Part shown: positions 1 through 5,056 of the stretch, one piece after another
How the letters are laid out: each line of letters begins with the position of its first letter
Position numbering within the stretch: position 1 is the first letter of the stretch
DNA from: Candidatus Omnitrophota bacterium
GTDB taxonomy: Bacteria; Omnitrophota; 4484-213
Assembly: GCA_030640885.1 (NCBI GenBank)
Contig: DAOWIN010000019.1
Coordinates: 1-6,161, forward strand
Direction: 5' to 3'
Length of the DNA stretch: 6,161 bases
Notes under the pieces: generated by a model
Seen by the model: only the letters and a program-made list of their open reading frames with translations
The model's database searches: none
Told to the model about the DNA's origin: nothing
Made by a program: the position numbers and the translations under genes

Positions 1-2
1 AG

Positions 3-461
3 CCGATAAATGTAGGTGGATGCGGGACACAGGATGTAAATGCTTTTGAAGTTGATGGTATTGCAATAACAACTATAGAACAGGCTGATTGTGATGGTAC
101 TTTCCCAGATGATAAAGATTGCGGCAAGATGATATTCTTTCTTGATGGAGATGATAACCACCAGTTTGCTGATGATAGTCTTGGTAATCCTTTAGATACA
201 GTGTATGAGGCGAGGGGAGGGGGTGGAGGTAGATTTGTTCTTGTGGATACACTTAGGACAGGGAATGATGGAACGCTTGATTGTCAAAATGCAGGGTATT
301 CGGGTTGTGTGTTTAGAAGGTCAAAGTGGATGGCTACTGATCTAAAATGGTATGATCAGGACACTCATCGTTTTATTTCGGATTGCAGTGAAAGAAGTAG
401 ACAAGATGGCAGCGGCAGTAGGTATACAGAGTATGGTCACAAAACTCTCTGCTTGGAATAA
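3..461 (+). CDS. C-terminal part of a Cys/Asp/Gly-rich, probably secreted protein (5' end outside window)
   Basis: The frame is open from the window edge to the TAA at 459-461, giving 152 residues, so the gene begins upstream. An internal ATG at 129 is not needed as a start because the residues before it have the same coding character. I do not recognise the family. The fragment is rich in Asp and Gly, has a run of five Gly, and contains seven cysteines in short contexts such as GGCG, DCDG, DCGK and DCQN. It has no membrane segment and ends in LCLE. This composition suits an extracellular or surface protein held by disulfides or metal, and the redox operon downstream would be compatible with that, but the link is inference. 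A decayed tRNA-Cys copy begins 31 nt after the stop. Coding status is well supported; function is unknown. Confidence 0.7.
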   Translation, partial: PINVGGCGTQDVNAFEVDGIAITTIEQADCDGTFPDDKDCGKMIFFLDGDDNHQFADDSLGNPLDTVYEARGGGGGRFVLVDTLRTGNDGTLDCQNAGYSGCVFRRSKWMATDLKWYDQDTHRFISDCSERSRQDGSGSRYTEYGHKTLCLE

Positions 462-475
462 TTCTAAACATGTAG

Positions 476-592
476 CAAAATAACAGTATATTGGGCGCGA
501 TAGTCGAGAAGTTAGGCAGCGGTCTACAAAGCTGCGTAGATGAAGACCCATTGGTTTGGGAAATCAAAAAAAACGGTATTGAAATAAAATAG
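476..592 (+). pseudogene. Short chimeric open frame running through the tRNA-Cys remnant
   Basis: The frame is open from just after a TAG at 473-475 to a TAG at 590-592. Its first half is the translated tRNA-Cys 5' half (VEKLGSGLQS). Its second half, from about 531, reads CVDEDPLVWEIKKNGIEIK, which looks like a plausible protein C-terminus. There is no ATG at its head and no ribosome binding site. The tail may be the end of a gene carried by an inserted element and truncated at the tRNA junction. It is too short to assign to a family, and it could be a chance open frame. Confidence 0.25.
493..530 (+). pseudogene. Decayed 5'-half copy of tRNA-Cys
   Basis: These 38 bases match 1411-1448 of the intact tRNA-Cys gene at 35 of 38 positions. 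The three differences are all transitions, at 502, 504 and 526. Similarity starts one base before the mature tRNA 5' end, with unrelated flanks upstream, and stops just after the anticodon loop. No 3' half follows, so no acceptor stem can form. The change at 526 turns the anticodon position from GCA to ACA. It is best read as a dead tRNA fragment under relaxed selection, possibly one end of an integrated element. Confidence 0.75.
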
Positions 593-606
593 GAAAGAAA
601 GATAAT
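579..606 (+). promoter_or_regulatory. Predicted sigma-70-type promoter of the DUF4258/YgiT module
   Basis: TTGAAA at 579-584 and GATAAT at 601-606 are separated by 16 bases. Each box differs from the consensus by one base. Transcription would begin near 613, upstream of the hairpin at 627-658 and the start codon at 671. The assignment rests on sequence match only. Confidence 0.5.
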
Positions 607-626
607 TTTTTAAACAAGATCTTTAT

Positions 627-658
627 CCTGAAGAGTCTCACTTTATTCGCTCTTCAGG
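627..658 (+). promoter_or_regulatory. Inverted repeat / leader hairpin upstream of the TA-like module
   Basis: CCTGAAGAG (627-635) and CTCTTCAGG (650-658) form a perfect 9-bp inverted repeat around a 14-nt loop. It lies between the predicted promoter and the start codon at 671. As DNA it could be an operator for autoregulation by the zinc-finger partner. As RNA it would bury the only weak purine-rich stretch (CAGG) before the start. There is no T-run after it, so a terminator is unlikely. Confidence 0.5.
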
Positions 659-670
659 TTCTCGTCTACA

Positions 671-976
671 ATGATTCAAGAAATTAAACAAGCGTTTAGA
701 AAAAACAGATATGAATACAGTTTACATGCTGTTGACCAGAGTATTTTGCGTTATATTAGCCAAAAAGAGATTTTGGAGGCAATTGAGAGTGATGAGATAA
801 TAGAAGATTATCCCGAGGATAAATATGGTCCAAGTTGTTTGGTTTATGGAAAAACGGCTTTGGGAAGACCGTTACATATTCATTCTTCATATCCATCACG
901 ACCAAATATTAAAATTATTACTCTCTATGAACCCGATCCTGAAGAATGGGAGAATTATATCAAGAGGAGGCGATAA
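671..976 (+). CDS. DUF4258 domain protein, probable toxin component
   Basis: This 101-residue protein matches the DUF4258 layout over its length: an N-terminal His-Ala (H19-A20), a helix ending in EAIES, the block IIEDYPEDKYGPSCL (43-57), GRPLHIH (65-71), and the C-terminal IITLYEPDPEEW (82-93) followed by RRR. DUF4258 proteins are small and often encoded beside YgiT-type zinc-finger or HTH proteins, and are treated as toxin-antitoxin-like. Biochemical activity is not settled for most of them. The Arg usually found four residues after the N-terminal His is Gln here (Q23), while R27 is kept, so activity may be altered. No clear Shine-Dalgarno precedes the ATG; only CAGG at 655-658, inside the leader hairpin, comes close. 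The stop lies 3 nt before the next gene, which indicates co-expression. The family call is strong; the toxin role is inferred from context. Confidence 0.85.
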   Translation: MIQEIKQAFRKNRYEYSLHAVDQSILRYISQKEILEAIESDEIIEDYPEDKYGPSCLVYGKTALGRPLHIHSSYPSRPNIKIITLYEPDPEEWENYIKRRR

Positions 977-979
977 TTT

Positions 980-1204
980 ATGAAATGTGAGCTTTGCGGT
1001 GGAGAAGTAGAGAAGAAAATGGTTAGTTATATTCTTTTTTATGAAGGGCATTGGGTAATTGTGGACAAGGTTCCTGCGAAGGTTTGTAAGCAATGTGGTG
1101 AAAAATTATTTAGCCCCGAGGTTGTGGAAAATCTGCAGAAGATTATTTGGAGCAAGCAAAAGCCAATTAAAAAAGTAGAGACTCCTGTTTTTGAGCTTGT
1201 TTAG
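980..1204 (+). CDS. YgiT-type zinc-finger protein, probable antitoxin
   Basis: This 74-residue protein has the two knuckles of the YgiT/MqsA N-terminal zinc finger: C3-x2-C6 (KCELCGG) and C36-x2-C39 (VCKQCGE). They are joined by the typical beta segment ending in VPAKVC, and followed by FSPEVVENLQKII as the linker helix. The four cysteines should bind one zinc. MqsA itself has a C-terminal helix-turn-helix domain that binds the operator; this protein stops at 74 residues without one, as many stand-alone YgiT-type partners do. A strong ribosome binding site (GAGGAGG, 964-970) lies inside the end of the upstream DUF4258 gene, so the second gene can be translated well relative to the first, as expected for an antitoxin. 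The pairing and order support a toxin-antitoxin module. Confidence 0.85.
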   Translation: MKCELCGGEVEKKMVSYILFYEGHWVIVDKVPAKVCKQCGEKLFSPEVVENLQKIIWSKQKPIKKVETPVFELV

Positions 1205-1205
1205 A

Positions 1206-1313
1206 TGGGATGCGCCAGCTAATTGTCCAGATGAATGGACAGAAGCAGATTTACAACTTGTAAGATCTGCTGATCAGGTTAATTGGGTAAGAACCTGTTA
1301 TAGATGCTCATAG
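1206..1313 (+). pseudogene. Orphan C-terminal fragment of a Cys-containing protein
   Basis: Directly after the zinc-finger gene a different frame reads WDAPANCPDEW, then TEADLQLVRSADQVNW, and ends in CYRCS before a TAG at 1311-1313. There is no start codon or ribosome binding site at its head, and the frame only extends upstream into the antisense-free 3' end of the zinc-finger gene. The composition (three Cys, three Trp, acidic) looks like a real protein tail and resembles in style the secreted fragment at 3-461, though I see no alignable match. It is best read as the remnant of a gene cut off when the TA-like module was joined here. The family is not recognised. Confidence 0.4.
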
Positions 1314-1321
1314 GAATTTTT

Positions 1322-1335
1322 GATTTTTTAAAAAA
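1322..1335. other. AT palindrome in the leader of tRNA-Cys
   Basis: ATTTTTTAAAAAAT is a perfect 14-bp palindrome between the protein fragment ending at 1313 and the tRNA-Cys gene. It is pure A/T, has no loop and no GC stem, so it is not a standard intrinsic terminator. It may be bent or easily melted DNA, or simply a by-product of base composition. Confidence 0.25.
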
Positions 1336-1411
1336 TAGCTTTCAGAGAATTTTATAGATAATACATCTATTGCAAATAATGTAAGCGATTGGTTTTTTTG
1401 CATAAATCAAG

Positions 1412-1485
1412 GGCGCGATGGCCGAGAAGTTAGGCAGCGGTCTGCAAAACCGTTTACATCGGTGCGAATCCGATTCGCGCCTCCA
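1412..1485 (+). tRNA. tRNA-Cys (anticodon GCA)
   Basis: All arms fold. The acceptor is GGCGCGA (1412-1418) with TCGCGCC (1475-1481). The D stem is GCC with GGC. The anticodon stem is GCGGT with ACCGT around loop CTGCAAA, with anticodon GCA at 1444-1446. The T stem is ATCGG with CCGAT around loop TGCGAAT. The discriminator is T (1482), a known cysteine identity base, and CCA is encoded at 1483-1485. G rather than T at the second T-loop position differs from the usual TTC loop. A half copy lies at 493-530. I find no convincing promoter in the AT-rich 1314-1410 stretch. Confidence 0.95.
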
Positions 1486-1541
1486 AAACTCAACAAACCC
1501 TATTAGCTCAATAAACTCCATAAACTTTTTTTTCTTTTCTT

Positions 1542-1575
1542 TTTCTGTTTCTGTTCTCTGTAGACTGTTAACTGT
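1542..1575 (+). repeat. Heptad minisatellite (NNNCTGT units) between the tRNA genes
   Basis: The stretch parses as TTTCTGT, TTCTGT (one base short), TCTCTGT, AGACTGT and TAACTGT. All share the CTGT end with a variable three-base head. It ends 6 nt before the tRNA-Leu 5' end. The same unit type recurs at 1771-1812 and, on the other strand, at 5624-5644. Confidence 0.75.
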
Positions 1576-1581
1576 AATTTT

Positions 1582-1669
1582 GCCGGGATGGCGGAATTGG
1601 TAGACGCCTGGGACTTAAAATCCCATGTCCTTTATGGGCGTGTCGGTTCGAGTCCGACTCCCGGCACCA
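1582..1669 (+). tRNA. tRNA-Leu (anticodon UAA)
   Basis: This is an 88-nt class II tRNA. The acceptor is GCCGGGA (1582-1588) with TCCCGGC (1659-1665). The anticodon stem is TGGGA with TCCCA (1609-1613, 1621-1625) around loop CTTAAAA, with anticodon TAA at 1616-1618. A long variable arm lies at about 1626-1641. The T arm is GTCGG-TTCGAGT-CCGAC. The discriminator A73 is at 1666, as required for leucine, with CCA encoded at 1667-1669. It lies 96 nt downstream of tRNA-Cys, so the two may be co-transcribed. Confidence 0.97.
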
Positions 1670-1692
1670 ACCATTCGCCTTTGGCGAATGGT
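1670..1692 (+). repeat. Perfect hairpin directly after the tRNA-Leu CCA end
   Basis: ACCATTCGCC (1670-1679) and GGCGAATGGT (1683-1692) form a 10-bp perfect stem with a TTT loop, starting at the base after the tRNA. No T-run follows, so it is a poor intrinsic terminator. It could be a processing or pausing structure for the tRNA precursor, or a small dispersed palindrome. It contains an in-frame ATG that should not be taken as the start of the downstream redox gene. Confidence 0.6.
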
Positions 1693-1694
1693 AA

Positions 1695-1722
1695 ATCTCA
1701 ATGTCAAAATCTCAATTTCCAA
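1695..1722 (+). repeat. Heptad repeat of NNTCAAA-like units before the redox operon
   Basis: Four consecutive 7-base units read ATCTCAA, TGTCAAA, ATCTCAA and TTTCCAA, so AAATCTCAAT recurs 14 bases apart at 1693 and 1707. It lies just upstream of the start at 1730 and occupies the place where a ribosome binding site would be expected. Confidence 0.5.
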
Positions 1723-1729
1723 AAAAAAG

Positions 1730-2938
1730 ATGAATCTTTTGAAAATTTCTCAGAAAACAAAAATTTCCATACTCTGTTTTCTGCTCTCTGTTTTCTGCTT
1801 TCTGTTTTCTGCTCAAGCCGATGAATATTCTCCTGCACAAGTTCTTTTTTTTTACTCTACGGGCTGTGGGCATTGTTTAGAGATAAAAAATGGGCTTTTG
1901 CAGAAAATGGGGGAAAAATATGCTGGAAATATTGAAATAAAGCACTTTGAAACTGGAGAAAAGGAAAACTATGAACTTTTGATTGCTTTGGAAAAAGAAT
2001 ATGGCATAAAGCAAAGCAAGAACCCGACAATATTTATTAACGAGTATGTTTTGAACGGGGCGAAAGAAATAGAAAGAAATTTAGAACAGACCATAGAAAG
2101 GTATCTATCCAATGGAGCTGATTTCTCTACTGCCCAAAAAATAGAAGAAATAACTATAGAAAGAATAGCAGAAAATAAAAATAAAAAAGATGTAATTGTT
2201 GAACGATTCAAATCTTTTTCTTTGCTTACTATAATCGGCGCCGGTTTAATTGATGGAATAAATCCTTGCGCCTTTACAGTAATTGTTTTTTTTATATCTT
2301 TTTTGGCTTTCAGCGGCTATAAAAAAGAAAAGCTGGGCTGGGTAGGTTTTTCTTTTATCCTTGCCGTTTTTTTAACCTATTTGGGTTTGGGTTTAGGCAT
2401 ATTCAAATTCTTGCAGAAACTGCAAATTTTTTATACTCTTTCGCAAGTAATTTATTCTGCTACTGCTATTTTAGCTATAGGTTTAGGCTGTTTAGCAGTT
2501 TATGATTATTGTAAATACAAAAGCAGCGGTAAAACAGAGGGCTTAAAATTACAATTACCTCCTTTCATAAAGAAAATTACTCATCGGGTAATTCGCGAAG
2601 GAGTGAATAAAAAAGAAGGGCTTTTCAAAATAGTTATTAGCGCCTTTGTAATCGGTTTTCTAATTTCCTTGTTGGAAGCTGTTTGCACTGGACAGGTTTA
2701 TCTACCCACCATTGTTTTGGTGAGTAAAATTCCGAGTTTGAAAAGCAGGGCTTTGTTTTACCTAATTCTTTACAATCTGATGTTTGTTATTCCCTTAATA
2801 GCGATATTTTTGTTGGCTTATAAGGGATTTACTTCACAGCAATTCTCTAAATTTGCCTCTTATCATTTAGGAAAAATTAAACTTATGATGGCCATTTTAT
2901 TTTTTTGTTTAGGCACGGGATTATTTATTTTTAGATAA
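1730..2938 (+). CDS. Secreted thioredoxin domain fused to a CcdA/DsbD-type membrane electron carrier
   Basis: The protein has 402 residues from ATG 1730. A signal peptide (MNLLKISQKTK, hydrophobic core 12-28, likely cut after AQA at 30) leads into a thioredoxin fold with C46-G-H-C49 and cis-Pro P99 (KNPTIF). A short linker follows, then about six membrane helices (roughly 163-195, 204-225, 236-258, 300-330, 342-364, 383-401) with paired cysteines in INPC180AF and EAVC319TGQ. These match the two redox cysteines of CcdA and the DsbD beta domain. The expected role is to take electrons from cytosolic thioredoxin through C180/C319 to the external CGHC site, then to envelope partners such as the next gene product, 12 nt downstream. 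In DsbD the thioredoxin domain is C-terminal; here it is N-terminal. An earlier in-frame ATG at 1625 lies inside tRNA-Leu and is rejected. No clear Shine-Dalgarno precedes 1730. The domain call is strong; the partner is inferred. Confidence 0.88.
   Translation: MNLLKISQKTKISILCFLLSVFCFLFSAQADEYSPAQVLFFYSTGCGHCLEIKNGLLQKMGEKYAGNIEIKHFETGEKENYELLIALEKEYGIKQSKNPTIFINEYVLNGAKEIERNLEQTIERYLSNGADFSTAQKIEEITIERIAENKNKKDVIVERFKSFSLLTIIGAGLIDGINPCAFTVIVFFISFLAFSGYKKEKLGWVGFSFILAVFLTYLGLGLGIFKFLQKLQIFYTLSQVIYSATAILAIGLGCLAVYDYCKYKSSGKTEGLKLQLPPFIKKITHRVIREGVNKKEGLFKIVISAFVIGFLISLLEAVCTGQVYLPTIVLVSKIPSLKSRALFYLILYNLMFVIPLIAIFLLAYKGFTSQQFSKFASYHLGKIKLMMAILFFCLGTGLFIFR
1771..1812 (+). repeat. Six-unit heptad array inside the signal-peptide coding region
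   Basis: Six perfect-length heptads read ACTCTGT, TTTCTGC, TCTCTGT, TTTCTGC, TTTCTGT and TTTCTGC, all of the form NNNCTGY. They also form three near-identical 14-mers. The array encodes LCFLLSVFCFLFSA, the hydrophobic core of the export signal of the redox gene starting at 1730. Confidence 0.85.
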
Positions 2939-2950
2939 GAGGGGGAAAAG

Positions 2951-4447
2951 ATGAAAAAGGTGATTATTGCGGCGCTTTTAGTCAGCGGATTTTTTTGTTT
3001 GCTATTAAAATCTACCTATGCCCGTTCTAAAGCGATAGAAGTAGATTTTTTTGCAATGAGCCAGTGTCCGTTTGCTACTCAAGCTGAGAATACCTTTATT
3101 GAGATAAAAAAACAACTAAAAGACAAGCTGAATTTCAATCTCTATTTTATCGCTGATGAAAACAAAGGAAAATTTAGAAGTTTGCACGGACAGGCAGAAG
3201 TAGAGGAAAATATTCGTCAGCTGATTATTAAAAAACATTTCCCTGAAATTTTTTTTGACTATTTAAAAAGCAGGAACACCGATTATCGCAGCAATGAATG
3301 GAAATCGCATTCAGTATTAGCCGGGCTTGAGCCAAAAGAGGTAGAAGAATTGGTAAAAAAAGAGGGAGAGCGAATTTTCAGGGAAAATATTAAAAAGGCG
3401 AGGGAGTTAGAAGTAAAGGCTTCACCGGTTATTTTTATTAATGGTGAAAAATATGAAGGGAGCCGCAGTTTTCCTTCTTTGTTTATTGCTTTACGGGAGA
3501 GATTTTCTTGGCGGGAAAGAAAACGGCTGCCGTGGGCAAGCCTTCCGCGTTGTTTCTCAGATGCCGATTGCATTAAAACGGGAGAAACAGGGAGGTGTTT
3601 ATTGCCTGCCACTAAACAGGCAAAATGCTCTTTTGAAAAGCTTTTAGATGTCAATTTGACAGTAGTTCACAATAACAAATTTAACCCAAAAATAATAGAT
3701 ATTTGGAAGAGAGCAATGCCGGATTTGATAGTTAAAAAGGTTGCTCATAATTCCCCCGAAGGGAAAAAGATGGTGCAAGAATTAGGGTTTGATGTTTTGC
3801 CAATTTATACACTGAGTAAATCTGCTGAGCAGATAAAAGACTTTGCTTTTTACAAAAGAAATGGAATGCTTATTGAAAAGGGCGATAGATATATTCTTAA
3901 TCCCGACATTATTGGAATAAACTATTACATAAAACGAGAAAAAGAGGATAACAATCTAAAACTTTTTACGATGAGCGCCTGTCCTTTTGGGACGGAGGCT
4001 GAAAATGAGATTTTAAGTTTGGCAGAAGAAAAGGATATAAAGGTAGAAATTTATTATATTGCTTTTTATGATGAAAAAAAGGGTTGGGAAAGCTTGCATG
4101 GATTAAGTGAAGCTGAAGAAAATATCCGCCAGTTGTGCGTCCGGAAATATTATCCGGAAAAGTATTTTGATTATATTTTGGAGAGAAATGAAAATATCAA
4201 AAGTTCATTTTGGGAAAAGGCGGCAATAAATGTTGGTGTTGATGATAAAAAAATACAACAGTGCCAATACGATGAAGGAAAAGAATTGTTAAAACAAAAT
4301 GCCAAACTTGCTCAGGAATTAAAGATAAATGCTTCTCCGACAATTTTGTGGGAAAACAATAAAAGGTTTAATGAGCTTGGGGAGTTGAAGGATAGCGTGG
4401 AAATATTTAAAAATGTAAAAATTAAGCAAAGAGGAAGATGTCAGTGA
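2951..4447 (+). CDS. Exported multi-domain DsbA/GILT-like thiol protein with two single-Cys CPFx sites
   Basis: The protein has 498 residues. The signal peptide is MKK plus a hydrophobic stretch to about 19, with a possible cut after TYA24. Domain 1 (about 29-185) has C39-P-F-A, H79-G-x2-E-x3-N and cis-Pro P159. A linker carries C201, C207, C216 and C226, in a spacing suited to two disulfides. A middle thioredoxin-like domain (about 233-320) keeps a cis-Pro (LP284) but has no cysteine. Domain 2 (about 335-490) repeats domain 1 with C344-P-F-G, H383-G-x2-E-x3-N-x4-C396, C438 and P463. The H-G-x2-E-x3-N-x4-C spacing mirrors the GILT signature. Both active sites lack the second cysteine of CxxC, so they may act as monothiol reductase or isomerase sites, with C396 or C438 possibly resolving in domain 2. 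A strong ribosome binding site (GAGGGGG) and a 12-nt gap tie it to the membrane carrier upstream, its likely electron source. Exact substrate is unknown. Confidence 0.85.
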   Translation: MKKVIIAALLVSGFFCLLLKSTYARSKAIEVDFFAMSQCPFATQAENTFIEIKKQLKDKLNFNLYFIADENKGKFRSLHGQAEVEENIRQLIIKKHFPEIFFDYLKSRNTDYRSNEWKSHSVLAGLEPKEVEELVKKEGERIFRENIKKARELEVKASPVIFINGEKYEGSRSFPSLFIALRERFSWRERKRLPWASLPRCFSDADCIKTGETGRCLLPATKQAKCSFEKLLDVNLTVVHNNKFNPKIIDIWKRAMPDLIVKKVAHNSPEGKKMVQELGFDVLPIYTLSKSAEQIKDFAFYKRNGMLIEKGDRYILNPDIIGINYYIKREKEDNNLKLFTMSACPFGTEAENEILSLAEEKDIKVEIYYIAFYDEKKGWESLHGLSEAEENIRQLCVRKYYPEKYFDYILERNENIKSSFWEKAAINVGVDDKKIQQCQYDEGKELLKQNAKLAQELKINASPTILWENNKRFNELGELKDSVEIFKNVKIKQRGRCQ

Positions 4448-4965
4448 GAATTAAAAATGAAAAAGTTCTAATGGTTGTTGCCCATCAGGATTTCCGTGAT
4501 GAGGAATATCAAGAACCGCGCGAGATTTTGGAAAATGCCGGTGTGGAACTCACCGTTGCTTCTTCTAAAACAGGCATTATTTATGGAAGTTATGGTTTAA
4601 CTGCCCAAGCCGATATTTTGCTCAACGAGGTAAATTCTAAAAGTTATGGCTGTGTTATCTTTGTGGGTGGAATGGGTTCAAGTGAATATTTTGATAACCC
4701 AAAAGCACATTTAATTATTGGGGAGATGTTCGCTCAAAAGAAATTAGTCTGTGCTATTTGCATTGCTCCCAACACATTAGCCCAAGCCGGAATCTTAAAG
4801 GGTAAAAGAGTAACCGCCTATCCTTCTGTAAAGAACGATTTAATAAAGCAGGGCGCAATTTATAGCGGCAAGGATGTGGAGGTTGACGGCAATATTATTA
4901 CTGCCAATGGCCCGCAGTCGGCAAAAAGGTTCGCGGAAACAATCATAGAAAAATTGGCAAAATAA
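4438..4965 (+). CDS. DJ-1/PfpI family protein
   Basis: The protein has 175 residues with the class I glutamine-amidotransferase-like fold of DJ-1/PfpI. Visible features are the N-terminal strand KVLMVVA, acidic residue E23 in DEEY (the position of the conserved Glu), VIFVGGMG (73-80), and the nucleophile elbow AIC108IAP followed by the helix NTLAQAGIL. The usual residue after the cysteine in PfpI is His (CHGP) and in DJ-1 Ala-Gly; Ile-Ala here suggests a DJ-1-like subclade rather than a protease. No signal peptide is present, so it is cytosolic. Roles known in the family include chaperone, deglycase/glyoxalase and oxidative-stress functions; which applies here cannot be told. The ATG at 4438 overlaps the upstream gene by 10 nt and sits only 3 nt after GAGG. 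The GTG at 4444, in the same frame, has better spacing and forms a GTGA overlap, so it may be the real start. Co-translation with the redox genes is likely. Confidence 0.88.
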   Translation: MSVRIKNEKVLMVVAHQDFRDEEYQEPREILENAGVELTVASSKTGIIYGSYGLTAQADILLNEVNSKSYGCVIFVGGMGSSEYFDNPKAHLIIGEMFAQKKLVCAICIAPNTLAQAGILKGKRVTAYPSVKNDLIKQGAIYSGKDVEVDGNIITANGPQSAKRFAETIIEKLAK

Positions 4966-4973
4966 AAAAACAC

Positions 4974-5056
4974 TAATACCGCTAATGTCTTCTCAGTGTA
5001 ATCAGTGTTTCTTCATCAGTGTCATCAGTGTTAGTTTTCTATCAGTGTCATCAGTG
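4974..5056 (+). repeat. TCAGTG repeat cluster forming the leader of efp
   Basis: TCAGTG occurs six times, starting at 4993, 5002, 5016, 5025, 5042 and 5051, in three pairs spaced by 9 bases. A degenerate CTAAT pair lies ahead at 4974 and 4983. The unit TCATCAGTG is the clearest form. The cluster ends 2 nt before the efp ATG, leaving no visible Shine-Dalgarno. It fills nearly all of the 93-nt gap between the DJ-1-like gene and efp. Confidence 0.8.

Noticed and set aside
342..567. Minus-strand open frames opposite the first protein fragment and the tRNA remnant
   Set aside because: No ribosome binding site or family resemblance; the plus strand has the better coding signal.
1322..1335. Intrinsic terminator before tRNA-Cys
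   Set aside because: The palindrome is all A/T with no loop or GC-rich stem.
1370..1406. Promoter for tRNA-Cys (TTGCAA and CATAAA)
   Set aside because: The boxes are 25 bases apart, too far for a sigma-70 promoter.
1625..1729. N-terminal extension of the thioredoxin-CcdA protein by 35 residues
   Set aside because: It lies in the tRNA-Leu gene, the hairpin and the heptad repeat; a normal signal peptide starts at 1730.
1418..1824. Two overlapping plus-strand open frames across the tRNA genes
   Set aside because: They are readings of tRNA-Cys, tRNA-Leu and heptad-repeat DNA with no protein-family character.
3283..3654. Minus-strand open frame of 123 codons inside the GILT-like gene, and a plus-strand one at 3441-3647
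   Set aside because: Shadow frames of a gene with clear domain structure.
4974..5056. CRISPR array
   Set aside because: The TCAGTG units are only 6-9 bases with irregular short spacing and no spacer-like unique segments.
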